Positions 1 through 10,368 of a stretch of DNA of 64,000 nt are shown piece by piece. The notes beneath the pieces are model-generated. The model saw only the letters and a list, made by a program, of their open reading frames with translations, made no database searches and had not been told where the DNA came from. Position 1 is the first letter of the stretch. Each line of letters opens with the position of its first letter. The translations under genes and the position numbers were made by a program. The DNA is from Eutrigla gurnardus (Eukaryota; Chordata; Actinopteri; Perciformes; Triglidae), in the NCBI GenBank assembly GCA_963514095.1, contig OY741266.1, forward strand, positions 4,672,522-4,736,521, read 5' to 3'.

Positions 1-409
1 TTCTAGGGCCTTGAAGAGCAGATGCAGTCAGTTTCTCTTTACTCAGTTTCACTGAGCTCGAGCTGCTTTTAGACCGAGCCAGCCTTAAACATGACATGAT
101 GTCAGCCAGGATTGACGGTGATGTCGTGGGTTTCAGAGGGCTGCTAAGGTTAAGAACTGACGAGCTATCGAAAGCAAAATTAACTGAAATTTTGAATAAA
201 GACCACTGAGATGATCAACAGCTCAGCAGAGACTGAAATGCTGGTTTCTGATTGGTCAACACAGGACGATTACAAATTCAGTGTTGTTTAATAAAGAAAA
301 AAGAAAGAGACACACGTGATAATGTCATCAACAGACCGTATACGTCAGTAAGTTCAGTGAAAGCAGGATAGGATATAAAGTCAGATGTGTTAATAAAAGT
401 CATAGTGAC

Positions 410-2212
410 CTCGTTCCCAGCAGGAAGTTCCAGTGCCGACCAATAAAAGCACAGATGTCCTCTTTCCACCTGAAGTAGCCCTGTCGGCCCGTCCCCTCCA
501 GAGACAGGTTGTACATGGCCAACATCACCACCTGGCACAAATATGAGAACAAGCCATTTAATCATCTGCACAAGCTGTGATGCTTTCAGCCATCAACTCT
601 GAAGTGTCCCCATTCAAATCCATAGGGATCTCTGTAGCGGAGTAGTGGAGTAGTAACATATGGTATGGGTTAAAGTATATCCTTATGTAGTCTGTTTCAC
701 TCTGCTTCCTAACTAGCTACCGAACATCCAGACATCCGTCTCCCGTCTCCCATCTTCCTAGTGTGTTGTCACCATAACAACTAACAAAGTTCACCATTTT
801 CTTTTGTACCAGTCACATGATCCTGACAACAGTTCAATGTCATTCTACTACTACTACTACTACTAAAGTGTGTAACTACTGTGTTTGTGTATTTACCTGT
901 TGCCACGTGAGTCTCATCCTCTCAAAGCTCTCTTTTCCATCCTCGGAGCAGTCAGAGCAGAGGAATTTAAAGAAGTTGTCTCCTTTCAGGTAGCTGGGCT
1001 GCTCCCCTCTGAGCTGAGCTGAGACAGACAAACTGTGTCTCAGTCGTATTCTAGTTTCATCAAGTGTCATCAGTTAAAATGTCACAACAACACTAGTGTC
1101 CCTGTTGAGACATAAAACAGGTTTAACAAAGTCGGAAGGTAAGCCTGGACTCGATGCGTAGCCCCGAACTCAATATTTACATTTACATTTAGGGCATTTA
1201 GCAGACGCTTTTGTCCAAAGCGACTTACAATAAGTACATTTGTCAAAACAGAGAAACCACAACATGTCATTGCCGATAAAGTAGGAGCTAAAAAATAGAA
1301 ACAAGTGTTAGATCCTCGTCTGAGTAAAGTAGTAGCTGTTCAGCAAGGATACCTTAAGAACAACAGTGCTATGATCAAAGTGCTATAGGTAAGAACATAG
1401 AAGTGCTTTTTCCCCCCTTTTCTTTCCTTTTGCGGCACAACACAGCTGCAGCTGCAAAGGAGAGACCGTTGGCGAGTGTATCGGTGTATCAGAGTCCACC
1501 GATGTATTACAGCCTGATGTAACATTAGCGTTAAAGTCTCCGGTCAAGAGAGAGTGTGTGACATGAGTATGAAGTCAGCCGTAACATTACAGCATGAATG
1601 TAGCAGTGCATTGTGGGTACAGTTTATATGTCGTTGAATAAATGTAACAACTAGACACAAGCTAAGTTCCCATGTCTTCTTGCCAGACAGCTGATAATTA
1701 AAGCGTAGGAGATTAGCCCCGAAGTTAGCAACATCTCTGGCTGCTCCAGCTCCAGCCCACTTAAGGAGGGCTGAACTTTAAGGTGGACCAGCACTATTCT
1801 CCTTTCAGTGAAAAGCTTCTCTAAGTCTCTTAGGGTTTTATCTTTAATATTTCTTTTAACTGTTAATAAACACAGACAAAACGGTGGAACCATTAAAAAT
1901 GTCCCTCGTGAGACACAAGCATGGATTCTCCATCAGATGTTGTACAGTCTCACCTGCAGGGACCCACTTGTGGCAGCGGTCACAGTAGAAGGACATGTCC
2001 TCACAGGCCCAGCCCCCCTCGGCCTCCTCGCCCACATCGCTGGTCAGAGAGTCCCCGCTCTGGTCATGTGACAGGTCCACCGAGCCCTGATCCTCCGACT
2101 CCACTATCAGCAGAGTCTCTCCCTCCACCTCCCCCTCCTCCAGACCCTCTGAGGCCGACGTGCAGGTCGCCTCATCTTCAGCTCCACCCAGTTGCTCGCT
2201 GCTGCTGTCCAT
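410..2212 (-). CDS. kat14: kat14 (csrp2bp), 5' portion: ATAC acetyltransferase complex subunit
   Basis: Three coding exons on the minus strand: 1954-2212 (exon runs to 2223 with a short 5'UTR), 897-1018 and 410-531. The spliced frame stays open for about 167 residues. It starts MDSSSEQLGG and contains EGLEEGEVEGETLLIVE, SVDLSHDQSGDSL, a paired-cysteine motif (CDRC, then CSDC about 30 residues later) around SYLKGDNFFKF, LTWQQVVMLAMYNLSLEG and GYFRWKEDICAFI. These match vertebrate KAT14/CSRP2BP (about 780 residues in human) as I remember it. The C-terminal GNAT acetyltransferase domain lies beyond the left edge, so the gene is cut by the window, not broken. The family subunit sits in the ATAC histone acetyltransferase complex in the nucleus. 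The donor after 410 (gtcact) is atypical and the next exon is not in view. pet117 lies about 0.5 kb upstream on the same strand. Confidence 0.93.
705..860. repeat. Unnamed dispersed repeat, copy 1, ending in (CTA)n
   Basis: This kat14 intron segment shares blocks in the same order with 27385-27605: gacatccgtctcc, tcttcctagtg, a gtcaccat segment, attttcttttgta, agtcacatga and acagttcaat. It ends in a short (CTA)n run at 845-865. The family could not be named from sequence alone. Confidence 0.5.
1165..1250. repeat. Common teleost interspersed repeat fragment
   Basis: The stretch contains gcatttagcagacgctttt followed by a gtccaaagcgacttac block, a signature I recognise as widely dispersed in fish genomes. 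It lies in a kat14 intron. The family name and full ends are uncertain; only this short piece is obvious. Confidence 0.5.
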
Positions 2213-2482
2213 CACTACAACACCTGCACAGGTAAACACCAGGTCAATCAGATAACGTGGTTCAGTTCTGGATCATCAACCAAGTTTCTCTGAAAAGACT
2301 GAATATATTCTCTGGAAATGTACTCGACGGCAGTAGACCCCAGAAATAGCTCATAAAACCTAACATGTCACCGGACTCAATGGTTTGGTCACCTGGTGGA
2401 TTCCACAAAATAGGTTTTACTCAAACTTGAGTTTGTTAACCCCGAGAAGAATCCCTCCTTGTCAATCCATCAATATAAAAGT

Positions 2483-2508
2483 TGACCGACCGACCGACCG
2501 ACCGACCG
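2483..2508. repeat. (GACC)n microsatellite
   Basis: About six tandem GACC units lie between the first coding exon of kat14 and pet117. The surrounding 2224-2714 stretch holds no exon I can recognise; a kat14 promoter or leader exon could lie here. Confidence 0.8.
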
Positions 2509-2714
2509 ATGAATTTGACCAAAGGCCTCCTTTCATAAAGAATAAGGGAGTGGAAATGTTTTTCCATCTCTCTACTCCCAGGTGGACTGTCAAAGGAAAG
2601 GAAAACAAAGGATCGCATCGGGCGCAGTGGCCCTCAGTCGTTTTTGAGATCAGATCAGAACATCCCTACTGCCATGTTTTCTCTTTTCTGTGTGAACGGG
2701 TGTGATTACCGGTC

Positions 2715-3657
2715 TCAGGGGTCCTGTGGGTGGAGCTCCGTCTGTCTGCGTCTTCTTTCCTCCTCCAGCTGTGTGGTCAGAGTCCTCTGCTCCTCCAGCA
2801 GCCTAATATTCTCCTTCTTCTTCTGCAGCCGCTCCAGATCCCTGACTACACCCTCATGGAGACGCTGGAGCAGAAAACACAAAAAAACATCACATCACCA
2901 GGCAACTCTGTGAAACACAGTGGTGCTTTGGTTGAAATAAATGCTAACATGCTCAAACAACACAAATCCAGCTTAGGCTGATTGAATGTCATTAGTTCTA
3001 CAATTGTTTGTCATAAACCAAAGTATTGGACATGTTGACCTGATGATATGGCACCAGATTAAAAGTTTGCTTATACTTAGGGCTGGCTGAGGTTTGCCTT
3101 GGCCTCTGATACATAGATGTCTTTGACAACATCATCACTGTCACTTCTAGACATTATTTTGATAATGTTTGTTAATTTCTAATTCTGGCCACATTTCACA
3201 TATTGCATATTTAATATGAAGCTGAAATTAAATGTCCAGAATCTATATTCCGTATGGTGAAGTGATTCCCAGTGAAAGAAGGTGGGACATAACAACACTT
3301 CTATTCTGAAAACCTGTACCGGATGTTTTCACTCGCTGCTAGCTTGACGCAGACCGCGCTGCTGTATCTATCTTTCGCGGGTAGCTACAGTGGGCTGTTT
3401 CAGTTAAGTCAGCCGTTTACACCGTGTCTGTTAAGATTCTCAGGTTTTAACTTTAAATTATAAAACAGTCAGTTAACTTCCTGTGACCTACCCGGCCCCG
3501 GTAACCTCGACAGCTAAGCTAATAGCTAATAGTTAGCCCAGTTCGGCTCGGACCGGTTTACCTGTCTGTCCCAGGACTGGTTGAGGTGAACAGCAGCCAC
3601 AGTACTCAAAGTCAGAACCAACGAAACTCCCAGAACCACTTTAGAGGCTGTAGACAT
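2715..3657 (-). CDS. pet117: pet117: cytochrome c oxidase assembly factor (chaperone), mitochondrial
   Basis: Two coding exons on the minus strand, 3562-3657 (32 codons) and 2715-2864 (49 codons plus TGA), join in phase 0 with GT/AG borders to give exactly 81 residues, the length of human PET117. The product begins MSTASKVVLGVSLVLTL, a single hydrophobic N-terminal segment (about residues 5-22) of the kind that inserts in the inner mitochondrial membrane. It continues VHLNQSWDRQ, then RLHEGVVRDLERLQKKKENI, and has a charged helical C-terminus rich in E, R and Q. The family is needed for complex IV assembly and is reported to act with COX15 in heme A biogenesis. In human, PET117 also lies directly upstream of KAT14 on the same strand, with read-through transcripts, so gene order supports both calls. 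The intron at 2865-3561 has no other feature I can see. Confidence 0.95.
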
Positions 3658-3765
3658 CACGTTAGCTTTAGCTCCACGTTAGCCGGGTGCTAACTGACTG
3701 CGTTCACTCTTCTTCTTCTGCTGCTGCGGCTGCTGCTGCGTCTTCTTCTTGGTCTTTTATGGCGG
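3658..3765 (-). promoter_or_regulatory. Probable pet117 5'UTR and promoter-proximal region
   Basis: The stretch lies just upstream of the pet117 ATG and carries a CTT/CTG-rich imperfect triplet run at about 3708-3752. From about 3760 a repeat-like sequence starts (gcattaccgccacctactgg), so the promoter is probably short or overlaps repeats. The location is inferred from gene position only. Confidence 0.3.
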
Positions 3766-3876
3766 TTGACAAACAACTTTTTGGTGCATTACCGCCACCT
3801 ACTGGTATGGAGTGTGAATCGGGACTTTATACACTATTCCATCCATCCATCCATTGGCTGCGTTTCAATAACAGTT

Positions 3877-4549
3877 TGGCTGCGTTTCAATAACAGTTTG
3901 AGTCGCCCTCGCTCACTTGCCCTCAGCCCTTGCTATGACGTCACACGGAGGCCACTTGGAGGGAAAGAGGGCGGAGGGGGAGTGAAAGAGGTAAATGGAA
4001 CACACCTGCCCTCGTTCACTAACAGCCCAGACAATCATGGATCAACCACACGTTGTTGGAGTAGCGCTATACTGCCTATTCCAAATTACACAAAATATGC
4101 GGAGACTCATTTCATTGAGACGAAGACATATTCTACGCTTGATGGCAATACATCGGCTTATATACTTAGTACTTACACTTGTAAACGGTGGGCTCTGCCA
4201 TAACTCTGCAACAGACAGTCTAACTGCACAATTTAAGATCTACTTTCTTCTTTCTTCTTCTTCCTTGGTGGTGAATAGACAGCAGACACTGGTGTTTGAG
4301 GTTCATTATCGCCACCGCATGGACATATTTTTTGTGCACCACTGCAATGCATTGTGGGTGATATACAGCTCTGAAGTGACTATCGTTGTTCACTCGATCA
4401 CTCAGCCCTCAAGGGTCGATCTCACGGAGTTCACTTCAGCTGTTCAGAGAAATGGAACAGCCCTTAAGATGGCGGCGGGGATTCCCCCGTGGGCAAGTGC
4501 TTAGGGCAAGTGAGCGAGGGCGACTCAAACTGTTATTGAAACGCAGCCA
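3877..4549. mobile_element. Non-autonomous DNA transposon with ~54-bp terminal inverted repeats
   Basis: The left end, tggctgcgtttcaataacag followed by tttgagtcgccctcgctcac, is matched in inverted orientation at 4496-4549, ending ctgttattgaaacgcagcca. The first ~47 bases of the inverted repeats are essentially identical, implying recent activity. The outer 22 bp of the left repeat are tandemly duplicated at 3855-3876. The ~560-bp interior has an open frame from 3995 to 4504 but no transposase motif I can recognise. No clear target duplication was found, so the superfamily is left open (PIF/Harbinger-like is possible). Confidence 0.75.
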
Positions 4550-4550
4550 G

Positions 4551-4901
4551 TGTCTACCGCTTGGGGGGGGGGGGGTGGAGCCGATCCCAGCTGTCATTGG
4601 GCGAAGGCAGGGTACACCTGGACAGGACACCAGTCTATCATAGGGCTGAAATGTAGAGACAGAAGACCATTCACGCTCACATTCACACCTACAGGCAATT
4701 TAGAGTCATCAATCAACCTATCCCCATCCTGCATGTCTTTGGACTGTGGGAGGAAGCCGGAGAACCCGGAGAGAACCCACGCTTACACGGGGAGAACATG
4801 CAAACTCCACACAGAAGGAACCCGGGGCCGACCCGGGAATCAAACCCGGCACCCTCTTGCTGTGAGGCGAGAGTGCTACCCACTACACCACCGTGCAGCC
4901 C
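4551..4901 (-). mobile_element. tRNA-derived SINE-like dispersed repeat, full-length copy
   Basis: On the minus strand it begins gggctgcacggtggtgtagt, runs through a tRNA-like head (gtagtgggtagcactc as A-box region, gggtttgattcccgggtc as B-box region) and a body with tggagtttgcatgttctccc, ggcttcctcccacagtccaa and gtctctacat, and ends at a ggatcggctcc/ggggg/agcggtagac tail. The same sequence recurs on the plus strand at 19970-20345 and, internally deleted, at 24315-24490. It abuts the TIR element at 3877-4549. Confidence 0.8.
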
Positions 4902-5528
4902 TTTATACACTATTAATAAACAATTAAAAACAAAGGAAAAACATATTCATATTTAATAAATAATAATAAACAAAATTATGTTCTCTCTACCAATTTTGTT
5001 CTCCTTAGATACTGAAACAAAAGGGGATAAGATTTCTCCCCAGAACGTGTCTGGAAAATATCCCGTAACTCATAATTCACCTTAATTCGTTTGAGATTCA
5101 ATATCAGTTCCTTAATTGTAGCTTTCATTTCCGTTTTACGTCGATGCTGCTGCGACTTCGTCTTCTTGTTCTGCGTTAACAACCAGGCATCTCCAAACAG
5201 CAGTCTCCCCTGGCGATTATTCAGCACGACGGGAAGCAAAAGTAAAAGCACTCATCCAATAATGAATAATAAATAGGATATTAATTGGGCAATAATGTAT
5301 TGATTACTTTAATGTTACAGGTGGTTAAGTAGGAGCTTATTTGAATTACTTAAAATAATGCTGGTAATTTAATCTGTAATAACACATCATAATCTATTAA
5401 AATTATTAAATAAATGTAGTGCAGTAAAAAGTACAATGTTACCCTCTGAGATGTAATGGAGGAGAAGTGCTTCATAGCAGAGCATTAAATATTTTTTTAT
5501 CATATCTTTTTCATATTTGTATGTTTCT

Positions 5529-5569
5529 TGTGGCTTCCTCCCACGGTCCAAAGACATGCAGGATGGGGA
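5529..5569 (+). repeat. Short SINE-like fragment
   Basis: The stretch ggcttcctcccacggtccaa followed by agacatgcaggatgggga matches the middle of the SINE-like repeat at 19970-20345 with one or two differences. Only about 40 bp remains. It lies just before the copied pet117 exon fragment. Confidence 0.65.
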
Positions 5570-5602
5570 AAGATGGCTCTACCTGCTGGGCATTTCTGCC
5601 TG

Positions 5603-5670
5603 ATGCATCCAGAACTGGTTGAGGTGAACAGCAGGCACGGTACTCAGACTCAGAACCAACAAAACTCCTA
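5603..5670 (-). pseudogene. Displaced copy of pet117 exon 1 (fragment)
   Basis: About 68 bp aligns without gaps to pet117 exon 1 (3573-3640) with about 9 mismatches by eye; for example actggttgaggtgaacagca is shared exactly. Translated on the minus strand it reads LGVLLVLSLSTVPAVHLNQ against LGVSLVLTLSTVAAVHLNQ in the real gene. There is no ATG at the equivalent position and neither flank continues the homology: no exon 2 and no matching intron. It is therefore a broken exon copy, not a gene. Confidence 0.75.
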
Positions 5671-5689
5671 GAGCCGGTGCCATTGGGCC

Positions 5690-7002
5690 AACTATGGTCA
5701 TCAGCCGGCAGCCACCCTTCACTAATGTTTCCTGCCAGAGCCCTGCAGCTGGCCCTAGGACCCATGTTTGTCCTTTCCAATGCTTTGTCCTTTCTGCGGA
5801 GCCAGAGCCAAAAAACTCCCTCTTCTTCTTGGAGCCTCGAGGCTCTTCAGGAGTCGCTGGGTGGAGGTCCCACTGGGTACTTCTCCTTCTTTGTCTTGAA
5901 GGCAGCCTCTAAACCCTCCTCCTGTGGGAAAGTCAGTTTCACCTTTATGACTGTTTTGGTTGGAGTGGACCAGAGGACGATGTCAGGCCGTGAGGCGGTT
6001 GTGTGGATCTCGTTGGGGAACTTCTCCTGGTTGCCTCCAGCCTGCGTGTCTCCAGGATTTCAGTGAACTTGTGCAAGATCTTGGTGGTGACACCATCGGT
6101 ACCGACCCTGCATCAATGCTGCCTTGCACCCAGAAAGGATGTGCTGCAGGCTTGGGTTCTGGGAGGAGCAGAATCAGCAATTGTCCTTTGAGCTGTACCA
6201 CAGATACAGGTTCTGGGGACTGGGAAGGGTGTACCTGATGAGCTAAGCCTTGCTTGGGGCATCTTCTATGTCAGCCCACTTGACTGTCCTGTTGACGACG
6301 GCCTCCCAGGTTGTCCATCTGCCTTGCTGATGTTGACTCACAGCTCATATCTTGTGGCACTCCTCCTCCATTTACACTACTTCAGAAATCACAAGGTCTT
6401 TCCCTTCATTCTTTGATGCTTTGGACCACAATTTGGGTGTGGCTCCCCATCCAAGGTCTGTCTTTCCTGACTGGGGTAATCCAACAATCTCCTGATGTTA
6501 CAGATGGTTGATGGCCTGGTCAACTAACAGCCTGTCCAAACCTGTGTTCTGGTGTTTCGCACAAGCAGGGCAGGTGGGTCTCTCAGTTTGAACACAAGCT
6601 TGACCTTCTCCTGTTTGTAGCCCAGGCTGATGGGTTTTAGTAGGAGATTCAGGGTGTTCTCCCAAACAGTGCTGCGTTGGAAGCCCAGCCATTTCCTGAT
6701 ATAGTTGTTTGGACTTTGCTTCTATATTCAGGGCTGTCATTGAGGTGATGTCACACCGTATCAGGGGCCACATCAGACGCTGGTATAAGGTGAACTGGTA
6801 ATACCGGACCTGGAATTTTCCCTGGAAGGCTTTGGTGGATCTTTGTCAGACTGTGTGCGAGCTGGGATGTTACAGAGGCAGCCAGATGTTGGTCAGCCAC
6901 GTAGAGCCTTCGGCTAGGCCACCGCACCAGGAGAGGGATTTTCTCACCATCGACTGAGTAGCTGATGTTTTCGTACCTGATTGTTGTCAGTGGTTTCTTC
7001 AA
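5690..7002 (-). mobile_element. Decayed 3' part of a non-LTR retrotransposon (RT tail plus restriction-like endonuclease)
   Basis: On the minus strand, reading across several frameshifts and stops, pieces appear in the order expected for the C-terminal half of an endonuclease-type (RLE) non-LTR element. At the 7000 side comes the end of an RT region: YSVDGEKIPLLV, LPGK, then FTLYQRLMWPL, and IRKWLGF. A Cys/His knuckle follows (LCSS..SLQHILSGC). Last comes an endonuclease-like stretch, RPDIVLWS...KVKLTFPQEE, ending near RRRGSFLAL. These resemble an RLE-bearing family I recall from fish and cnidarian genomes. The catalytic acidic position after VIK appears replaced by Lys. No intact ORF exceeds about 90 residues, so the element is dead. 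Confidence 0.7.
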
Positions 7003-7545
7003 ATGTATTTTTGATTGTTTAAAGAGGTTTTGGTGTTGTTTTATTGGTAGAGAACGAGAATAACTTAAAAAAGAAGGAAAGAAATGTATAAAAATTAAAA
7101 GGAACCCTATGTTGTGGAAGTAATTTATTTAAATCTGATGGAGAAATCAAGGAAAAAATGTTTCACATCAGTAGATGACAGCGTCCACTAGACAGATTGT
7201 ATGTACATTTATTTTGAATGAACTCCTTTGACCTTATTAGGAAAACAATACTTGTTTTACTTTCCACTTTATTCCTTTCAAATGTGAATAAATGTGCCAA
7301 AAATATATTTTGGTTATTTATGTGATATTTACAAGCGACCTGCTGATTGTATTTCAGTTTACAGAACATTGTTTTATTATTTTTTCCTTCTATGACACAA
7401 ACGTGTTTTTTTTATACAAATCAAGTATTTGATGCTTACATAACGCAGTCAGCAGTAACTTTTTTGAAAATGCAACGTAGATGAAAGTATTTAAGAGAAC
7501 TACATCTCCCATGAGGCTCCCTGGCTTAAACGTGACGTTCCCGCT
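7003..7545. other. AT-rich stretch with nothing recognised
   Basis: The sequence between the retroelement remnant and the rrbp1 promoter is AT-rich, has no long frame or tandem structure, and shows no motif I can name. Confidence 0.5.
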
Positions 7546-7644
7546 GACTGACCAATGAGGAGCCACGCTGCCGGTGGGGGGCGGGGCTTCTTGTCCGGTC
7601 CAGAGAAAGTGCCACGACTCTGCAGCCTGACAGACTCCGCTGAG
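7545..7644 (+). promoter_or_regulatory. rrbp1 promoter and probable non-coding exon 1
   Basis: A CCAAT box (gaccaatgagg, about 7549) and a GC box (ggggggcggggc, about 7576) are followed by a GC-rich leader ending ctccgctgag with a good donor, gtgaga, at 7645. The next acceptor with a following ATG is at 9693/9694, so exon 1 would be non-coding and intron 1 would span 7645-9693. The start site is inferred, not measured. Confidence 0.6.
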
Positions 7645-7902
7645 GTGAGAAAAACTTTACAAGCCCTTAAAACTGATAATTCAACTAAAACTACAGAGTG
7701 AGAGCGAAGGTTAGAAAGTCTAGTAAAAACGCTGCATTTTGTTTTCAAAAGCCAGAAAAAAGACTTGATGTTTTCAGATGACGCTGTTGAGAGAAACGTT
7801 TGGAAGAAAGCAACATGTCCTTTAGGGAAACATCTCGTAAAGAATGTGTGTGTCTGCTGTATGATGGACGTCAGATAAAAAGATTAATGTTGGAGTGTGA
7901 GC

Positions 7903-7982
7903 TCCTCACATCATCTGGTGTCACATCATCTGGTCTCACACCATCTAGTCTCACATCATCTAGTCTCACATCATCTAGTCTA
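7903..7982. repeat. 15-bp tandem repeat (about 5 copies)
   Basis: Near-identical units of tcacatcatctagtc lie in rrbp1 intron 1. They create a short open frame that I do not regard as coding. Confidence 0.85.
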
Positions 7983-8096
7983 AGAACCTTAAGCACTGCT
8001 GCACTATGCACGGCTACACGGCGGCTTTCTCATCTAAACGGGGTTTAATGGGTTCTTCTGTATCTGAGGTGTTCACACAACTGAACGGAGTTACAT

Positions 8097-8099
<3 letters not shown>

Positions 8100-8147
<48 letters not shown>

Positions 8148-8192
8148 TGTGCGCGCGCGTTTGCGTGCGTGTACGTGTGTGCGCGTGCGTGT
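8100..8192. repeat. (GT)n microsatellite
   Basis: An uninterrupted GT run of over 40 bp passes into a GC/GT-mixed tail (gtgcgcgcgcgtttgcgtgc). It lies in rrbp1 intron 1. Confidence 0.95.
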
Positions 8193-9693
8193 CTTCACAG
8201 TACAAAGGGTTAATTGTGGACTCGGACACGTCGCCCTGTCTGTGAAACATCTTATGTCTTCTGTCATTCTGTGGTTCTGAAGTACATATTCACATTTACC
8301 GCAGTAGAACTTCAGCGACATGATACAAGTGGGAACAAAATGTACAGTAAACTTTATGAATGAGCAGAATCATCTTTTAAATACTTGCAGTTTACGAGCA
8401 GTTTTATAAAACAACGAACCATTTTTTATAAACTCCTCAATTTAGATAAAAAAAAATCTGACACTGAATTTCACTTTATGAAATAAATGAATACAGAGTA
8501 TTGGAAATACTAAAGTACTTATTTAGATGTACTATACGTACTTACTCTCCTAATACAATTACTATTTAAAATGTTTTATGAGGTGGTTTTATGAACCTAA
8601 CATATATATTCATGTCTGCATCTCTTTTTCACGATTCTATTGATTATTCTATTGATTCATTGATATTTACAAAAAGACCACAAACAATGAAAAAACACAG
8701 TTCCTGTTTTTACAGTCCAAAGATGAAGTTTTATCTTAATATCTGAAATAATGATTGATGATTAAAATAGTTAATGTTTATTTCTTGTATATCTTTGAGT
8801 TTAGATGTACGACATCATGGAGCTTTTAGTGATCATTTTCAGTATTTAACACATTTAACGGAAAAAAGAAATAAAAAATCAGGACAATAATGTCAGATCA
8901 GTTGTTGTAGCTCAACTCATGTAATAAATAAGTATATGAACACCGTTCAGTTTACCGTTTACTGTAGACGGTTCTGTTATCAAGACATTGTTGTGAATTA
9001 AATATATCATTGAAATGTGTTGAATTTAAATACAGTGTGCTGAAAGAGGGTTTAGATTGAATCAGTGACGTTCTGCAGAACACAAACCTGAACTTTGACC
9101 TCAGCAGGAAAACAACCACCAAGAAAAATCAATATGTTCAACTATGCTATTTTCTTCTTGTTTCCAGGTAAAAAAACGTGCTTTTTCAGAGCCATTGATA
9201 TGTTATATATCTTTCACAAGAATTAGTTTGATCACTGACACCTTTTACAGGGTAACAATGGTAAAATTATAATACATTAAATAATAAATTACTTATTTTT
9301 TTTACTTATCTAGCACCTTTGAAAACAGAATTTCCGAAGTGCTTTAACAGACAAAGCAAAACAAAACTACAGTCAAATTAAAACACAGATAAAACTGTAT
9401 TACAGATGAAACAATAAAAACAAATCAATACTTATAAAAGGAAAATGCTATAAGAGCAAAAGTAAATAAATAAATAGATAAAAGAGAGGAAAGTTTGTCC
9501 TGATGATGGCATTACAGGAAACCTTGTTAAAAAGGTTCAGCCTCTGGAGAACAGATGAGGATATTTTTGGTAATGTAGTTGTTGAGGTACTTGGTTGTGA
9601 AAGTATTGGGTGGATTGTTCTCCTAAAGCTCCACCTCTAGTGTTCACAAGCTTGTCTTCAGGTTACTAAATGTCCGCCATCTTTACCTTCCAG
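8193..9693 (+). other. Rest of rrbp1 intron 1, no feature seen
   Basis: AT-rich intron sequence with no exon, tandem repeat or element I can identify. It ends with the acceptor tttaccttccag before the first coding exon, whose 26-nt 5'UTR part is 9694-9719. Confidence 0.5.
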
Positions 9694-9719
9694 ACTTCCT
9701 GTGCAACACTTTCATCAGT

Positions 9720-10368
9720 ATGGATGTCTCCGACCCACAGACACTCGGCTTCATGGTCTTTGGAGGATTCATGTTCATCTCGGCGGTGGGCATCGCCCTC
9801 GTCTCCTCGCTCTCCATGAAGGAGACGTCGTATGAGGAGGCGCTGGCCAAACAGCGCCGCAAGCTCGTCCAATCACAGCCCCAAAGAGCAGAAAAGAAGA
9901 AGAAGGACAAGAACCTGGAGAAGAAGAACAAAGGAAAAAAGAAGGAGGACCAGGCTGATGAGAAGCTCTCAGACCCAGGCAGTGATGGTGGCGAGGAGCC
10001 TGAGGTGGTAGCTTGTACTAAGCCAGAATCTGTCCCAGAACCTGCAGCTGAGCCTGCTGCTGCCCCTGAACCCAAAGCAACACCTGAACCTGAACCAGAA
10101 CCCCCCGTGGTCACTGCCACCACTATGGAGTCTCCCCCAGTACCCTCGCCAAAGGAGAAGAAGAAGAAGAAGTCAGCCAAGGTGGAGCCGGCTGCTGTGG
10201 TGGAGACCGTTGCTAAGGAAGTTCTGGTCATGTCCATGGCACCTTTAGTAGACTTTTCTCCGGTGAACGTTGTCACTGAAGTTACCAAAGAACCATTTGC
10301 TGCCAAAGCTGAAGAACCCAAAGAGGCATCGAACAAGAAGAAGAAGTCCAAGAACAAACCTGAGCCAG
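9720..10368 (+). CDS. rrbp1: rrbp1 first coding exon: ER anchor and basic linker
   Basis: This exon encodes residues 1-216 plus one base. It starts MDVSDPQTLGFMVFGGFM, giving a hydrophobic anchor at about residues 8-30, followed by the conserved SMKETSYEEALAKQRRKL. Two Lys-rich clusters (EKKKKDKNLEKKNKGKKK and KEKKKKKSAKVEP) flank a Pro/Glu/Ala spacer with PEPAAEPAAAPEP-like repetition. The ATG at 9720 is chosen because it aligns with the mammalian start and follows a splice acceptor by 26 nt. In mammals the decapeptide repeats begin after the equivalent basic region; here the exon ends at KPEP with none. Confidence 0.9.

Noticed and set aside
3995..4504. 169-residue frame inside the TIR element as a transposase
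   Set aside because: I see no DDE-type or DNA-binding motif and the element is only ~670 bp; it may be a remnant but cannot be supported as a gene.
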